The position numbers were made by a program, and so were the translations under genes. This document shows positions 19,701-28,067 of a DNA stretch of 64,000 nucleotides, piece after piece; position 1 is the stretch's first letter, and the number at the start of each line of letters is the position of its first letter. The stretch comes from Thermodesulfobium sp. 4217-1 (lineage in GTDB: Bacteria; Thermodesulfobiota; Thermodesulfobiia; Thermodesulfobiales; Thermodesulfobiaceae). The stretch spans positions 62,001-126,000 of the forward strand of contig NZ_JBAGBW010000001.1 in NCBI RefSeq assembly GCF_039822205.1. Direction: 5' to 3'. The notes beneath the pieces were generated by a model that saw nothing but the letters and a program-made list of their open reading frames with translations, did no database searches and was not told the origin of the DNA.

Positions 19701-20230
19701 TCACAAGAGGGCACATAAAATATACCCCCATAAGCCGTACGGTAGACATTTTGGCACAAAGCAGCATATCGGAGTACAAGGTTTATCTTACGGTAAGCGG
19801 GCAAATAGACAATCCAAAGCTCTCTTTTTCATCGGTGCCAGAGTTAAGCGAATCTCAGATAATAACCTTGATTGGCACGGGAAAGAATCCAGTAACGTAT
19901 GCCTCCACGGTAGCAGCAATGACCCCTATAACAGCAGTATCACAAGCACAGGGAATACTTTTTGAGCCTATAAAGCAAGCCTTAGGACTATCTCGTTTAT
20001 CGTTTGGGATGTCTATCGATGGGAAACCAGACATTACAGTATCCAAATCCTGGAACAAAAAACTTTCTACCTCTATTACCTACACGCTTGACGTAAAACC
20101 TCAAGCCACCTATCAAGCTGACCTGCAGCTCTCGAAATTCACTTCGTTTGTTATAAGAAACTCAATAACAGACAATACATCATTGGATAGAGGCACATTC
20201 GCTGGCCTCTATTATAGGTTTAGATTTTAA
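16694..20230 (+). CDS. tamB: TamB-like translocation/lipid-transport protein (DUF490)
   Basis: This 1178-residue AsmA/TamB-type bridge protein is anchored in the inner membrane by a helix at about 7-28, with the rest in the periplasm. The body is long, beta-rich and repetitive, as expected for a hydrophobic groove that moves lipids or aids outer-membrane protein assembly. The last 300 residues match the TamB domain, including ITRGHIKYTPISRTVDI and the C-terminal beta strands ending in aromatic residues (YYRFRF). Its presence supports an outer membrane. No TamA/BamA partner lies in the window. It starts inside the preceding gene (ATGGCACTAA). Confidence 0.9.
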   Translation: MALKYFKATFIVVFILIAIFSVLFLNLDNIKKTYIYPIISSNLPEGTSFQSAEIGINGITVYNASIGNDFKAKKVYVGLSISLLPFKITPTEVKLYNASLNMIFTKNKGFSLPEDIEKAFAPKEGAPPANFILDAYDSTLVIENSTITLPLNAFGVVQNSELNLNTVSSSNYGDINCTVKIEPDKKEFLFSGKNIEAKELLQFISLDKRISVKSGKVSARGSFVLDKDKPLTNIYISSDNITTSIDGKNFSGPVDLYLDYPNLNLNYSSSNSDYGPIKISLTYNVESDGKAQIFLPSYPLTQINSTVSAYLYTESVKSPYFYGKFNTPSMSFNGIELKDVVGDIKTDGHSSHGSLDASFFGYPISGGYATSGDNVAFVGNYRNVGFTLHKQGELAQIQGSLPFNNRNIPFNSIFNLSNNPIAFSGTIGSGEFSGNIIKSTVSSDIRLNLKDFLNVENGFAKFNLKYSTAAGLSSKVDFSMLTRYGASLKGSGLVASRDFSDLDFNFSLFSGENNAHIQGNLQKFIASGKNISIDALYQLSPFTFEGGQLIKKPNLKFLYNIPLIRGFEKPPSNEILYQVYSMDLNKGTKILSPESYLSFYESVLSSRKPYQPIVNFKGTTSFNVSYDNGNWKGEVSAKNFYSNFYSFSNAQISFHGDNKEFFVDSASVYKDSGELNFSGRITPNIDISGKTKNYPVDSEGFSLLADSTFSLYHSETATRGTINLTSNNVSYNGKSGGKLSMNVSLDYPFLKVSNLSLENDGHIANLQGTLPMNKEALKSNEATDLKLSISNSSIALLSFLLPKNMSIKSSEGNINLQVSGSFDSPTLNGNANIPNMTILVGGKEVKLKDFSAKLDGDEINLTGYLIENGGIASLDGHINSKSKDLDISILGKNFSANLGKTYNGLADFYLNLGGNIFDPVLKGNINLTKGHMGLAEGTASALPNIKLDLNINIGKNVDFQNDFFTLYPAGDVKVSGTLNNPIIFTDLSITSGRISVFDQPFQITRGHIKYTPISRTVDILAQSSISEYKVYLTVSGQIDNPKLSFSSVPELSESQIITLIGTGKNPVTYASTVAAMTPITAVSQAQGILFEPIKQALGLSRLSFGMSIDGKPDITVSKSWNKKLSTSITYTLDVKPQATYQADLQLSKFTSFVIRNSITDNTSLDRGTFAGLYYRFRF

Positions 20231-20260
20231 TCTTCCTTAGTAATCAGTTAGAATATTTTT

Positions 20261-22135
20261 TTATTTTTTTATAGATTTTTTCTGCGGGAAAAATTCCATT
20301 TTAAACTCAAATCTTGGGTAATTAGTTGGCAGCCTTAATATATGATATGTCCTCAAGCCCATAGCAACCCTCTCAAGCCATGAAGAAGTTGGCCAGCCGA
20401 GATGTACTACTATCCTCTTATCGGGAAAGCTCTCTTGCAGCAAGCCCAGCAAACCGTTTATACCACCATCAACTCCCCAAAAATGGTTCACTGGAATAAT
20501 AAAATGGTTGTTAGAAACTCTCTTTGGAATACTCTGTCTTGACATAAAAAAGGTTATGAAGATCTTTGACGAGTCGTCAGACCTCTCTAAATTATGCTCC
20601 ATAGGCCTTCTAAAATAGATGTGTATGTTGGCCATATCGTTTTCTTTGACATAGTTAATTACATCCCCAGGTTTTTCGGTAGAAACCTTCATAGCCCTGT
20701 CTATATTTTTATGTTTTATAATAATAGTGCCAAATATTAGGAAGACAACTAAAGATGACAGCCACAAAAGAGCTCCATCAGGCTTGTCCTTTAACAAAAA
20801 TATAAAGCTCCCAAGAAATAATATGAATAGGATGCTGTTAATGATAATGCTTGTCGAGTATTCTTTTACGTCCTCCCTACCCCTATACGCCCTGTATACT
20901 ATAAGGTTAAAAAGATTAATTACAAATGTAGCAACAAGGCCAATCGCATACATCTGAGCGACAGTATGCTGATTTCCAGATGTAATTAAAATTATCGAAA
21001 TAAATGCAATAGACATAATAATGATTATTCTATAAGCTGAACCAAATCTATTTGTCGCCGTCAGAGGTGAAAACTTATACTTTTCTGCAACCCTGTCCAA
21101 AAGCTCAACCGATGCTACCATGGCAGTATTTACAGCAAATATCAATGTAACAGCCGCTAAGATTACAACTACTATCGCAAGAGGCAGACCCCCAAGCATG
21201 CGAGAGAAAAAGGTAATGAGGTCTTCAGAGTGATCAAGCGGGTTGGGCACCTGAGAAAGCGCAAGAGTTCCTATCAGAGGTATTATGATGCCGACAGTTA
21301 AAGCAAGAGTAATGTATGCCTTTTTAATAGTTTTCCAGTTTTCTACAAGAGAGTGAGTCTGCAAAACAGACTCAATGCCAGAAAATGCAAGTATGGTAGC
21401 TGACATATTAAAGGTCATAGAAGTATAAGAGCTTATTGGGTTGGAATTAAATATTCCCTTTAAGCTATATTGATATGCATTAACAAGAAAAGGCAAACCT
21501 ACATTAAAGTTAAAGATCCCAAGTATAGCAACGTTCACAAGAATGACTGCTGCTGCTACAAATATCGAATACGTTACCTTAACGTTTTCTTTGATACCTA
21601 TCAAGTTAAGAATGGCAATAAATAAAATTATAAATATCTCAAAAATTATCTTCAGTTCGTGAGGGAACGCCAAAAGTGAGTGAACGTTATCTATCGCAGA
21701 AACGCTTGACATTGCTGCAGTGGTAATGTAGTCGACTATTATAGAGGCAACCGCAATAAAAGAAAAAGTCTGGCCAAGGACTAGATATGAAAAGTTATAT
21801 ACTCCACCCCCTTTAAGATTATTTTTCTCAAGGATCTCAGCTACCTCGGTTAGGGAAAAAGAATAAAGAGTCACCATTGCAAATGTGAAAACAAGATAAA
21901 AAACAGCGTGTTCACCAATAAAGTGAAATGCTTCACCAGGAGCGTAAAAGATTGAAGTCAATTCATCCATCATTGTGATTACAGCAACGCCCATAAAACC
22001 TAAGAAGAGCATTCCGCCTTTTTTGTAATACAAAATCTTCTTTTTCTTGGTTAGATAGAACAAAGCAATTAGAAGTATTACGTTACAAAAGATTACAATT
22101 AATATCTTCAGCAAATCTAAATTCAATATAGACAA
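20261..22135 (-). CDS. APC superfamily amino acid permease with extra C-terminal domain
   Basis: The first 470 residues contain about 12 hydrophobic segments, with the LKGGGVYNFSYLVLG motif of helix 3 and AFSGIESVLQ of helix 6 typical of APC transporters. The last 150 residues are soluble and carry FITFFMSRQSIP, NHFWGVDGGINGLLGLL and a VVHLGWPTSSW segment. This tail is longer than in standard amino acid permeases and looks like a separate cytosolic domain. The start is uncertain: TTG 22135 is used, with an AGGAG about 14 bases upstream. The gene stands alone, convergent with tamB. The substrate is unknown. Confidence 0.82.
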   Translation of the reverse strand: MSILNLDLLKILIVIFCNVILLIALFYLTKKKKILYYKKGGMLFLGFMGVAVITMMDELTSIFYAPGEAFHFIGEHAVFYLVFTFAMVTLYSFSLTEVAEILEKNNLKGGGVYNFSYLVLGQTFSFIAVASIIVDYITTAAMSSVSAIDNVHSLLAFPHELKIIFEIFIILFIAILNLIGIKENVKVTYSIFVAAAVILVNVAILGIFNFNVGLPFLVNAYQYSLKGIFNSNPISSYTSMTFNMSATILAFSGIESVLQTHSLVENWKTIKKAYITLALTVGIIIPLIGTLALSQVPNPLDHSEDLITFFSRMLGGLPLAIVVVILAAVTLIFAVNTAMVASVELLDRVAEKYKFSPLTATNRFGSAYRIIIIMSIAFISIILITSGNQHTVAQMYAIGLVATFVINLFNLIVYRAYRGREDVKEYSTSIIINSILFILFLGSFIFLLKDKPDGALLWLSSLVVFLIFGTIIIKHKNIDRAMKVSTEKPGDVINYVKENDMANIHIYFRRPMEHNLERSDDSSKIFITFFMSRQSIPKRVSNNHFIIPVNHFWGVDGGINGLLGLLQESFPDKRIVVHLGWPTSSWLERVAMGLRTYHILRLPTNYPRFEFKMEFFPQKKSIKK

Positions 22136-22235
22136 ATTAAGTTACCACTCTCCTAAAAAAATATATGTATATTTTAGCATTTAAGGTTCTTTAAATCACA
22201 CACATATTTATTTAAACTTCATGTTAGAATATTAA

Positions 22236-22500
<265 letters not shown>

Positions 22501-22545
22501 AAAATAAGTTTTGTTTAATTAATTTATTATTGAAGAAAGGAAATT

Positions 22546-22938
22546 ATGCTAATAGCTGATGACTGGTGCTTTGCTTGCGGAAAGGCAAATCCATTGGGCT
22601 TACACCTTGAGATATCTCAGGATGAAGAAGGCGTATTTACAACATTCCACTTTCATAAAAAGCATCAGGGTTGGGACAACATTGTACATGGCGGTATAAT
22701 ATCAACGCTATTGGATGAATTGAGCACCTGGGCAGCAGTCAAGTTGGGGCACAACGTAGTAACAGCTCAATTAACTGTAAAGTTTAAAAAACCTATCCTT
22801 ATAGACACTTATGCAAGAGTTTCTGCTCAAATAAGTGAAAATAAAGGCCGCTTAATTTATGCAAAATCTCAAATTGAAAGTCTGGATAAGAAAATATTAT
22901 ACGCTTCAGGGTTAGCAACTCTATCAACTATAAGATGA
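22546..22938 (+). CDS. PaaI/hotdog-fold thioesterase family protein
   Basis: The protein is a 130-residue single hotdog domain. The N-terminal CFACGKANPLGLHL and the IVHGGIISTLLDE segment, with its HGG turn followed by the helix carrying the catalytic acidic residue, are typical of PaaI-like acyl-CoA thioesterases. GAAAGGA precedes the ATG. It overlaps smpB by four bases (ATGA). The acyl substrate cannot be inferred; a housekeeping CoA-clearing role is likely. Confidence 0.88.
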   Translation: MLIADDWCFACGKANPLGLHLEISQDEEGVFTTFHFHKKHQGWDNIVHGGIISTLLDELSTWAAVKLGHNVVTAQLTVKFKKPILIDTYARVSAQISENKGRLIYAKSQIESLDKKILYASGLATLSTIR

Positions 22939-23381
22939 ACAATTTCTCGCCTACAATAGACAACAGAAAAGCACGATATGAATATGAAATCCTTGAAACC
23001 CTGGAAGCTGGAATAGAACTCGCAGGCACGGAAGTAAAGTCACTTCGCCTGGGTAGGGCTTCGTTTTCTGGTTCGTATTGCCAGGTTGAAAAGGGTGAGC
23101 TTTGGTTATATGATTTTCATATATCATCCTACGATCAAGGCAATGTTTACAACCTTGACCCAAAGAGGAAGAGGAAGCTTCTTGCGCACAAGGGCGAGAT
23201 ATTTCGTCTATATAACAATGTAAAACGCAAGGGCCTGACAATAGTAGCGCTTAGACTTTACTGGACGAGGGGGAGAGCAAAAATTCAGATAGGACTTGCA
23301 AGGGGCAAAAGACTGTACGATAAAAGAGAGAGCATTAAAAAGAGAGAAACAGAAAAAGATAGCAAAAGGGGAGACTATTAA
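22935..23381 (+). CDS. smpB: SsrA-binding protein SmpB
   Basis: SmpB binds tmRNA and brings it to stalled ribosomes for trans-translation. The 148-residue sequence has N-terminal DNRKARYEYEILET, the GIELAGTEVKSLR signature, and the basic C-terminal tail KRLYDKRESIKKRE that inserts into the mRNA channel. The length is normal. It lies 19 bases before sppA and overlaps the thioesterase gene. No tmRNA gene was found in the window. Confidence 0.97.
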   Translation: MNNFSPTIDNRKARYEYEILETLEAGIELAGTEVKSLRLGRASFSGSYCQVEKGELWLYDFHISSYDQGNVYNLDPKRKRKLLAHKGEIFRLYNNVKRKGLTIVALRLYWTRGRAKIQIGLARGKRLYDKRESIKKRETEKDSKRGDY

Positions 23382-23399
23382 GAATGAAGAAAACGAAAG

Positions 23400-24272
23400 A
23401 TGTTTAAAAAACTTAGTTTAGCTTTTACTTTTCTGGTTATTTTAATAATTGTATTTGCTTTGGGATTCATATCTGCAAAGGTTAAGCCATCTGGCGTAAA
23501 GGTGGGCTATATTGAAATTAACGGAACAATAAACGATCAGATGAGCGAATCGGTATCCTCAGCAATAAGAAGAGCAAAGGCAGATCCGAATATAAGAGGA
23601 ATACTGTTAAGGGTAAATAGCCCAGGAGGTTCTGTCGGAGCAAGCCAGGAGATATTTAACACCCTGATGAATTACAAAGAAAGCACAGGAAGGCCTATTA
23701 TCGTATCCATGGGAGACATGGCAGCCTCAGGAGGATATTATGTATCTATAGCTGGAGACAAAATTTTTGCCCTGCCATCAACTCTCACAGGCAGCATCGG
23801 TGTAATTTCAAATATATTAGACATCCACGATCTTATGAAAAAAATTGGCGTAAAAGAAGAAACTCTAAAAACATGTGAATATAAGGATACAGGTTCTATG
23901 TTTAGATCTCTTACCCCTCAGGACAAAGAATATTTAATGGGGCTTATAGGAGACGCATATGGTCAATTCTTATACGATGTGTCAAAAAGGCGCAACATTC
24001 CACTTGACAAGCTAAAAAACATTGCAGATGGAAGAGTTTTTTCTGGAGCAAAGGCAAAATCGCTTGGATTGATAGACGAGCTTGGCACTCTGAACGATAC
24101 AATAGATTACATGAGAAATCTATTGGGAGCAAAAAAGATCACATTAGAAAAATTAAATAATAAAAACATCTTTGAGGAGCTTGTTGGCACCTCATCAAAA
24201 ACAGATGTCCAGCAAAAAAATTTTCTAATGTATGTTCTGCCTTTTTTAAAAAATGATATACTAAAATACTAA
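23400..24272 (+). CDS. sppA: signal peptide peptidase SppA (36K type)
   Basis: This 290-residue membrane-bound Ser/Lys protease degrades released signal peptides. One N-terminal helix (about 5-25) anchors it. The catalytic serine is in GDMAASGGYY near residue 112. The general-base lysine is expected in the CEYKDTGS segment near 161. SPGGSVGAS forms the oxyanion region. The length matches the short Bacillus-type enzyme, not the 67-kDa fused E. coli form. Confidence 0.95.
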   Translation: MFKKLSLAFTFLVILIIVFALGFISAKVKPSGVKVGYIEINGTINDQMSESVSSAIRRAKADPNIRGILLRVNSPGGSVGASQEIFNTLMNYKESTGRPIIVSMGDMAASGGYYVSIAGDKIFALPSTLTGSIGVISNILDIHDLMKKIGVKEETLKTCEYKDTGSMFRSLTPQDKEYLMGLIGDAYGQFLYDVSKRRNIPLDKLKNIADGRVFSGAKAKSLGLIDELGTLNDTIDYMRNLLGAKKITLEKLNNKNIFEELVGTSSKTDVQQKNFLMYVLPFLKNDILKY

Positions 24273-24288
24273 ATTTTAGGAGGTTAAT

Positions 24289-24639
24289 GTGGCTAAGGTT
24301 GGAAATGCTTTCGAAGTCGAAAACAAGAGAATGGATGTAGACGGCGCAAAGGGCGCAAGCATAAGATGGCTTATCACGCCAGAAGACGGCGCTCCAAATT
24401 TCGCAATGAGGATGATTACTATTGAACCAGAGGGCCAGAGCCCTGCACACGAACACGATTTTGAGCATGAGATGTTTTTGCTCGAAGGAGAAGCAACAGT
24501 AATATCTGAAAATGAAGAAACAAAAATTTCAGAGGGTTCATTCATATTTGTAAAGCCCGGTGAATTTCACACTGTTAAAAACACTGGTACAAAAGTTTGC
24601 AGATTTTTGTGCATGGTACCAAATTATTCTATAAAGTAA
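24289..24639 (+). CDS. cupin-domain protein
   Basis: This is a 116-residue single cupin barrel. The metal-binding motif 1 is HEHDFEHEMFLLEGE (two His and a Glu), and motif 2 is PGEFHTVKN (fourth ligand His). Translation starts at GTG 24289 behind AGGAGG. Single-domain cupins have very diverse roles, so no reaction is assigned. A second cupin-like gene follows after ten bases. Confidence 0.85.
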   Translation: MAKVGNAFEVENKRMDVDGAKGASIRWLITPEDGAPNFAMRMITIEPEGQSPAHEHDFEHEMFLLEGEATVISENEETKISEGSFIFVKPGEFHTVKNTGTKVCRFLCMVPNYSIK

Positions 24640-24649
24640 GTGTGAAATA

Positions 24650-25030
24650 ATGCTACCAAGATTAAAAAATTTAAACAAGTTGTCTTTCGAAAGAAAAAAT
24701 GGCATAAACAAAAAGGTTGTCTTTTCTCCAAATACCGATGGAAATCATTTTTTGTCATTGCATCTCTATGAGGGCGTACCAGGAGAAGAAATTAGGGTCG
24801 ATACAGAGGTTGGAGATGAAATAATTATCGTAGTCAATGGTGGTCTGAAAGTAACTGTAAACGAAATGGAATATCACATAAAAAAGGATATGTCATTTCT
24901 TTTGCCATCAGGAGCAAACTATCAGCTTACTGTTGAAGGAGGAGAGCCTTTAAAGGCTTTTATTATAGGCTGTGAGCAGTGTATCCTTGCAAGCGATCTA
25001 AAAAGAGAATACGAATCAGCTAAAGAATAG
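24650..25030 (+). CDS. cupin-like protein lacking most metal ligands
   Basis: This 126-residue protein has beta-barrel periodicity, with EIIIVVNGGLKVTVNE in the first cupin motif and FLLPSGANYQLTV in the second. The usual His ligands of both motifs are not visible, so it may not bind a metal in the normal way. The C-terminus (GCEQCILASDL) has a CxxC pair. It is a tandem partner of the preceding cupin and lies 11 bases before ribE. Its function is unknown. Confidence 0.68.
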   Translation: MLPRLKNLNKLSFERKNGINKKVVFSPNTDGNHFLSLHLYEGVPGEEIRVDTEVGDEIIIVVNGGLKVTVNEMEYHIKKDMSFLLPSGANYQLTVEGGEPLKAFIIGCEQCILASDLKREYESAKE

Positions 25031-25041
25031 ATTTTAATAGA

Positions 25042-25635
25042 ATGTTTACAGGTATTGTTGAAGATATTGGCCAGATAATTTCATTTACTCCACAGGGACA
25101 AGGTTATAAGATAAAGATATCTTTTAAAAAGGCGTTTGATGATTTAAAGATTTCAGACTCTATAGCCGTAGATGGCGTCTGCCTAACCGTAACGAGAAGA
25201 GGGGGACAAACGTTTGAAGCTGACATCTCAAAAGAAACTGTGTCGAGAACAGCTTTCAAATATTTTAAGGCAGGAGTAAAAGTAAACCTTGAAAGGGCAA
25301 TGAGCCACGAATCAAGGTTCGGGGGACATATAGTCTTGGGTCACGTAGATGCAATAGGAAAAATAGTATCTATCAAGGGGGATACATTAAACACCATATT
25401 AACAGTAGAATTTCCCCCTGAATTGAAAAAATATATTGCACATAAAGGTTCTATTGCTGTAAACGGCATAAGTCTAACGGTAGCATCAATAAACGAAAAT
25501 TCTTTTGACGTAGCCCTTATACCGCTAACCTTGAAAGAAACCTCTCTTTCACATAAGAAGGCAGGTTCGTTTGTAAACATTGAGGTTGATGTTATATCGA
25601 GATATATTGAAAATTTTTTAAAATTTAAGGATTGA
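25042..25635 (+). CDS. ribE: riboflavin synthase alpha chain
   Basis: The enzyme dismutates two molecules of 6,7-dimethyl-8-ribityllumazine to riboflavin. Two tandem lumazine-binding barrels are visible: MFTGIVEDIG ... DGVCLTV in the first and GHVDAIGKI ... NGISLTV in the second. The 197-residue length is normal. Other riboflavin genes and an FMN riboswitch are absent here, so this is an unlinked copy. Its stop overlaps the next start. Confidence 0.96.
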   Translation: MFTGIVEDIGQIISFTPQGQGYKIKISFKKAFDDLKISDSIAVDGVCLTVTRRGGQTFEADISKETVSRTAFKYFKAGVKVNLERAMSHESRFGGHIVLGHVDAIGKIVSIKGDTLNTILTVEFPPELKKYIAHKGSIAVNGISLTVASINENSFDVALIPLTLKETSLSHKKAGSFVNIEVDVISRYIENFLKFKD

Positions 25636-26288
25636 GCAAAAAAGATATTGATCTTTTAAAAAATTATGAAATTCTTTATAATTTTTTTGGTCCACAAGGT
25701 TGGTGGCCAGCAGACAGTCCATTAGAGGTTATAGTTGGCGCTGTTCTTACTCAAAGCACTTCATGGCAAAATGTAGAAAGGGCTATTATCAATCTAAAAA
25801 AAGAAGGGCTATTGGACTTTGAGGCATTGGTTAATGTTGAGCAGGATAAGCTTGCAATGCTTATTAAGCCTTCAGGATATTACAATATAAAGGCCAAAAG
25901 ATTAAAAAATCTTATAATAGAAATACATAAAAATTTTCAAGACTTAGAAGATATAAAAAAATTAAGCATGGAAGATGCAAGAAATTTTTTATTAAAGATA
26001 AACGGCATTGGATGTGAAACTGCCGATTCCATATTACTTTACGCGCTTGGATATCCAGTTTTTGTAATTGACGCATATACCTTAAGATGGCTTGAAAGAT
26101 TTCATATAAAATTTTCAGGCAGCAAGAGGGACAGATATCATCAATCACAAGCTTTATTTATGAAAAATTTACCTAAGGATTCTAAATTGTTCAACGAGTA
26201 CCATGCTTTAATAGTAAGGATGGGGAAAGAATTTTGCAAAAAGGTGCCTAACTGCAAAGGGTGTCCTTTTTACATCAGAGCTCTATAA
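25632..26288 (+). CDS. endonuclease III-like HhH-GPD DNA glycosylase (MagIII-like)
   Basis: This 218-residue protein has the HhH-GPD fold: LTQSTSWQNVERA, then the hairpin and catalytic region LKINGIGCETADSILLYALG...VIDAYT. The catalytic aspartate is kept (VIDAY), but the lysine of bifunctional Nth enzymes is glutamate (GCETAD). This predicts a monofunctional glycosylase, as in MagIII 3-methyladenine glycosylases. The C-terminus has only three of the four cluster cysteines (C-x5-C-x2-C) before the protein ends. The start is TTG 25632, overlapping the ribE stop. Its 3' end overlaps the convergent efflux gene by 14 bases. Confidence 0.82.
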   Translation: MSKKDIDLLKNYEILYNFFGPQGWWPADSPLEVIVGAVLTQSTSWQNVERAIINLKKEGLLDFEALVNVEQDKLAMLIKPSGYYNIKAKRLKNLIIEIHKNFQDLEDIKKLSMEDARNFLLKINGIGCETADSILLYALGYPVFVIDAYTLRWLERFHIKFSGSKRDRYHQSQALFMKNLPKDSKLFNEYHALIVRMGKEFCKKVPNCKGCPFYIRAL

Positions 26289-27909
26289 TGTTTTCAGTAG
26301 CCTCTGAATCCTTTTTATTCTTTAGCTTGTGAGGCCTGGTGTCTCTAATTAGAAAACTAAATACTATCGCGATAATAAATAGAAAAAATATCCAAAAAAA
26401 TGTAGTGTTATAGGCCATTATGGCAGCATGCAGATCAATATAATTGCTCAGAATTGCAAAAGCCTTGTTCGGCAAGTCTGCAGGAGTAGAACCTGCGTTT
26501 TGCATCAGGGCACCGCTTAGATTAGCAAACCATGTGCTAAGTATGGGGGACGTGGTAGCAGGACTTATTAGCGAGCTCTGGGTGTAAAATGGATTGTTTG
26601 TAACGATGTGTTCTACCATATATGCCCTGTTTATAGTAGTAGAATTTTCAAGTATGGTAGCAAAAACCGCTATGCCAATACTGCCGCAAACCGTTCTTAC
26701 AAGATTAAATAATCCAGATGCTCCGAACATAAATCTTTTTTCCACAGTCATTAGCGCTGCAGTACTCAAGGATACAAATATAAAAGCAAAGGCGACTCCT
26801 TGAATCACCTGAGGAATTAAGATGTCCCACGCATTTGTATTAAGATTCATTGTGGTAAGAGGATAAAAACTTATTGCAGCCAAAATCGTAGCAATAAAAA
26901 TCATCTTTTTTGGACCTATAAAGTTATATATCCTACCAGCAAGCGGCATTGCAAAAGCCATAGCAAGACTCCTTGGCATAAGGGCCAGCCCAGATTCCAT
27001 TACCGAGTAACCGAGAACGCTTTCGAATAGCATTGGCAATAAAAAAAGACTCCCGAAAAGTCCCATCCCAAAAATACCGCCAAGCGCAGTGGCGCTCGTG
27101 AAGGATATATCCTTTAGCACTCTTAGCTCAACAACGGGATTATCGGTCTTTAACTCCCATATTACAAAAGATATCAAAGAAATGGCACTAACAACTGCAA
27201 GCTTTACTATAAAGTCGGATTCAAACCATGAGTTTTCTTGACCCTTTTCGAGCATTATCTGCAAAGTAGAGAGCCCCACTGTCATCAACATAAGACCAAT
27301 ATAGTCAATTTTACCAGTATGCCTTTCACGATCGGGAGATTCTTTTAAAAAGAGGGATATCATTATTAGATTCAATATTATAAAAGGCATATTTATATAA
27401 AAAATCCAGTTCCAATTATAGTTGTCAGTAATGTAACCGCCAAGTGTCGGTCCAATACCAGGGCCTAAAACAACGCCCATGCCAAAGATGCCCATAGCCT
27501 TGCCCTGCTCTTCTGGCGGAAAGGTTTCCCTGAGAATTGCTTGAGACATAGGGATTAGAGCGCCGCCGCCTATGCCCTGAATAACCCTGAAAAAGATCAT
27601 AGAGTTCATATTCCAGGCAAGACCACACAGAAATGATCCTATCCCAAAAATAATCACGCTAAAGGTGAAAAACCTCACCTTGCCGAACAAATTGCTCAAA
27701 AATCCTATCGTAGGCATTATAACAACGTTGGACAACATATATGCAGTTGATACCCAGGTAATTTCAGAAACTGATGCACCCAGAGATCCTCTCATGTTTG
27801 GGAGCGCAACGTTTACTATACTGGTGTCAAGAGCGGCTACCAGCGTGCCTAGCATTATCGTAAGCGTTATCATCCATCTATTCGGGTGAGCAGAATCTTT
27901 ATTTGGCAT
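26275..27909 (-). CDS. emrB: EmrB/QacA-type DHA2 family MFS drug efflux transporter
   Basis: This 544-residue proton-driven exporter has 14 predicted membrane helices. The drug-antiporter motif C is visible as VLGPGIGPTLGG in helix 5, and motif A-like GFLSNLFGKVRFF follows helix 2. The first helix contains ALDTSIVNVALP, typical of the family. It lies 158 bases after the membrane-fusion gene and probably forms a tripartite pump with it and an outer-membrane TolC-like protein encoded elsewhere. The substrate is unknown. Confidence 0.92.
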   Translation of the reverse strand: MPNKDSAHPNRWMITLTIMLGTLVAALDTSIVNVALPNMRGSLGASVSEITWVSTAYMLSNVVIMPTIGFLSNLFGKVRFFTFSVIIFGIGSFLCGLAWNMNSMIFFRVIQGIGGGALIPMSQAILRETFPPEEQGKAMGIFGMGVVLGPGIGPTLGGYITDNYNWNWIFYINMPFIILNLIMISLFLKESPDRERHTGKIDYIGLMLMTVGLSTLQIMLEKGQENSWFESDFIVKLAVVSAISLISFVIWELKTDNPVVELRVLKDISFTSATALGGIFGMGLFGSLFLLPMLFESVLGYSVMESGLALMPRSLAMAFAMPLAGRIYNFIGPKKMIFIATILAAISFYPLTTMNLNTNAWDILIPQVIQGVAFAFIFVSLSTAALMTVEKRFMFGASGLFNLVRTVCGSIGIAVFATILENSTTINRAYMVEHIVTNNPFYTQSSLISPATTSPILSTWFANLSGALMQNAGSTPADLPNKAFAILSNYIDLHAAIMAYNTTFFWIFFLFIIAIVFSFLIRDTRPHKLKNKKDSEATENIIEL

Positions 27910-27989
27910 AATAGCTTAATATCACATCCTTTTTAATTTAAAATGAGGGGTAAATCAAAACATTTTAAAGGGCACTTTGTGTATTGAGA

Positions 27990-28033
27990 GGGTTAAACAA
28001 TAATACGTCATAGAATAAGAAAAGGTTTAACCC
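27990..28033. repeat. inverted repeat between the efflux genes
   Basis: GGGTTAAAC (27990-27998) and its exact reverse complement GTTTAACCC (28025-28033) flank 26 bases. Each arm is followed within 5-7 bases by TACGTCA, so the segment also has a direct-repeat component. It could fold in the emrA-emrB transcript or be a regulator site. No T-run makes it a normal terminator. Confidence 0.5.
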
Positions 28034-28067
28034 AGTATACGTCAAAGCATTTCAAAGCGTGTGTTGT

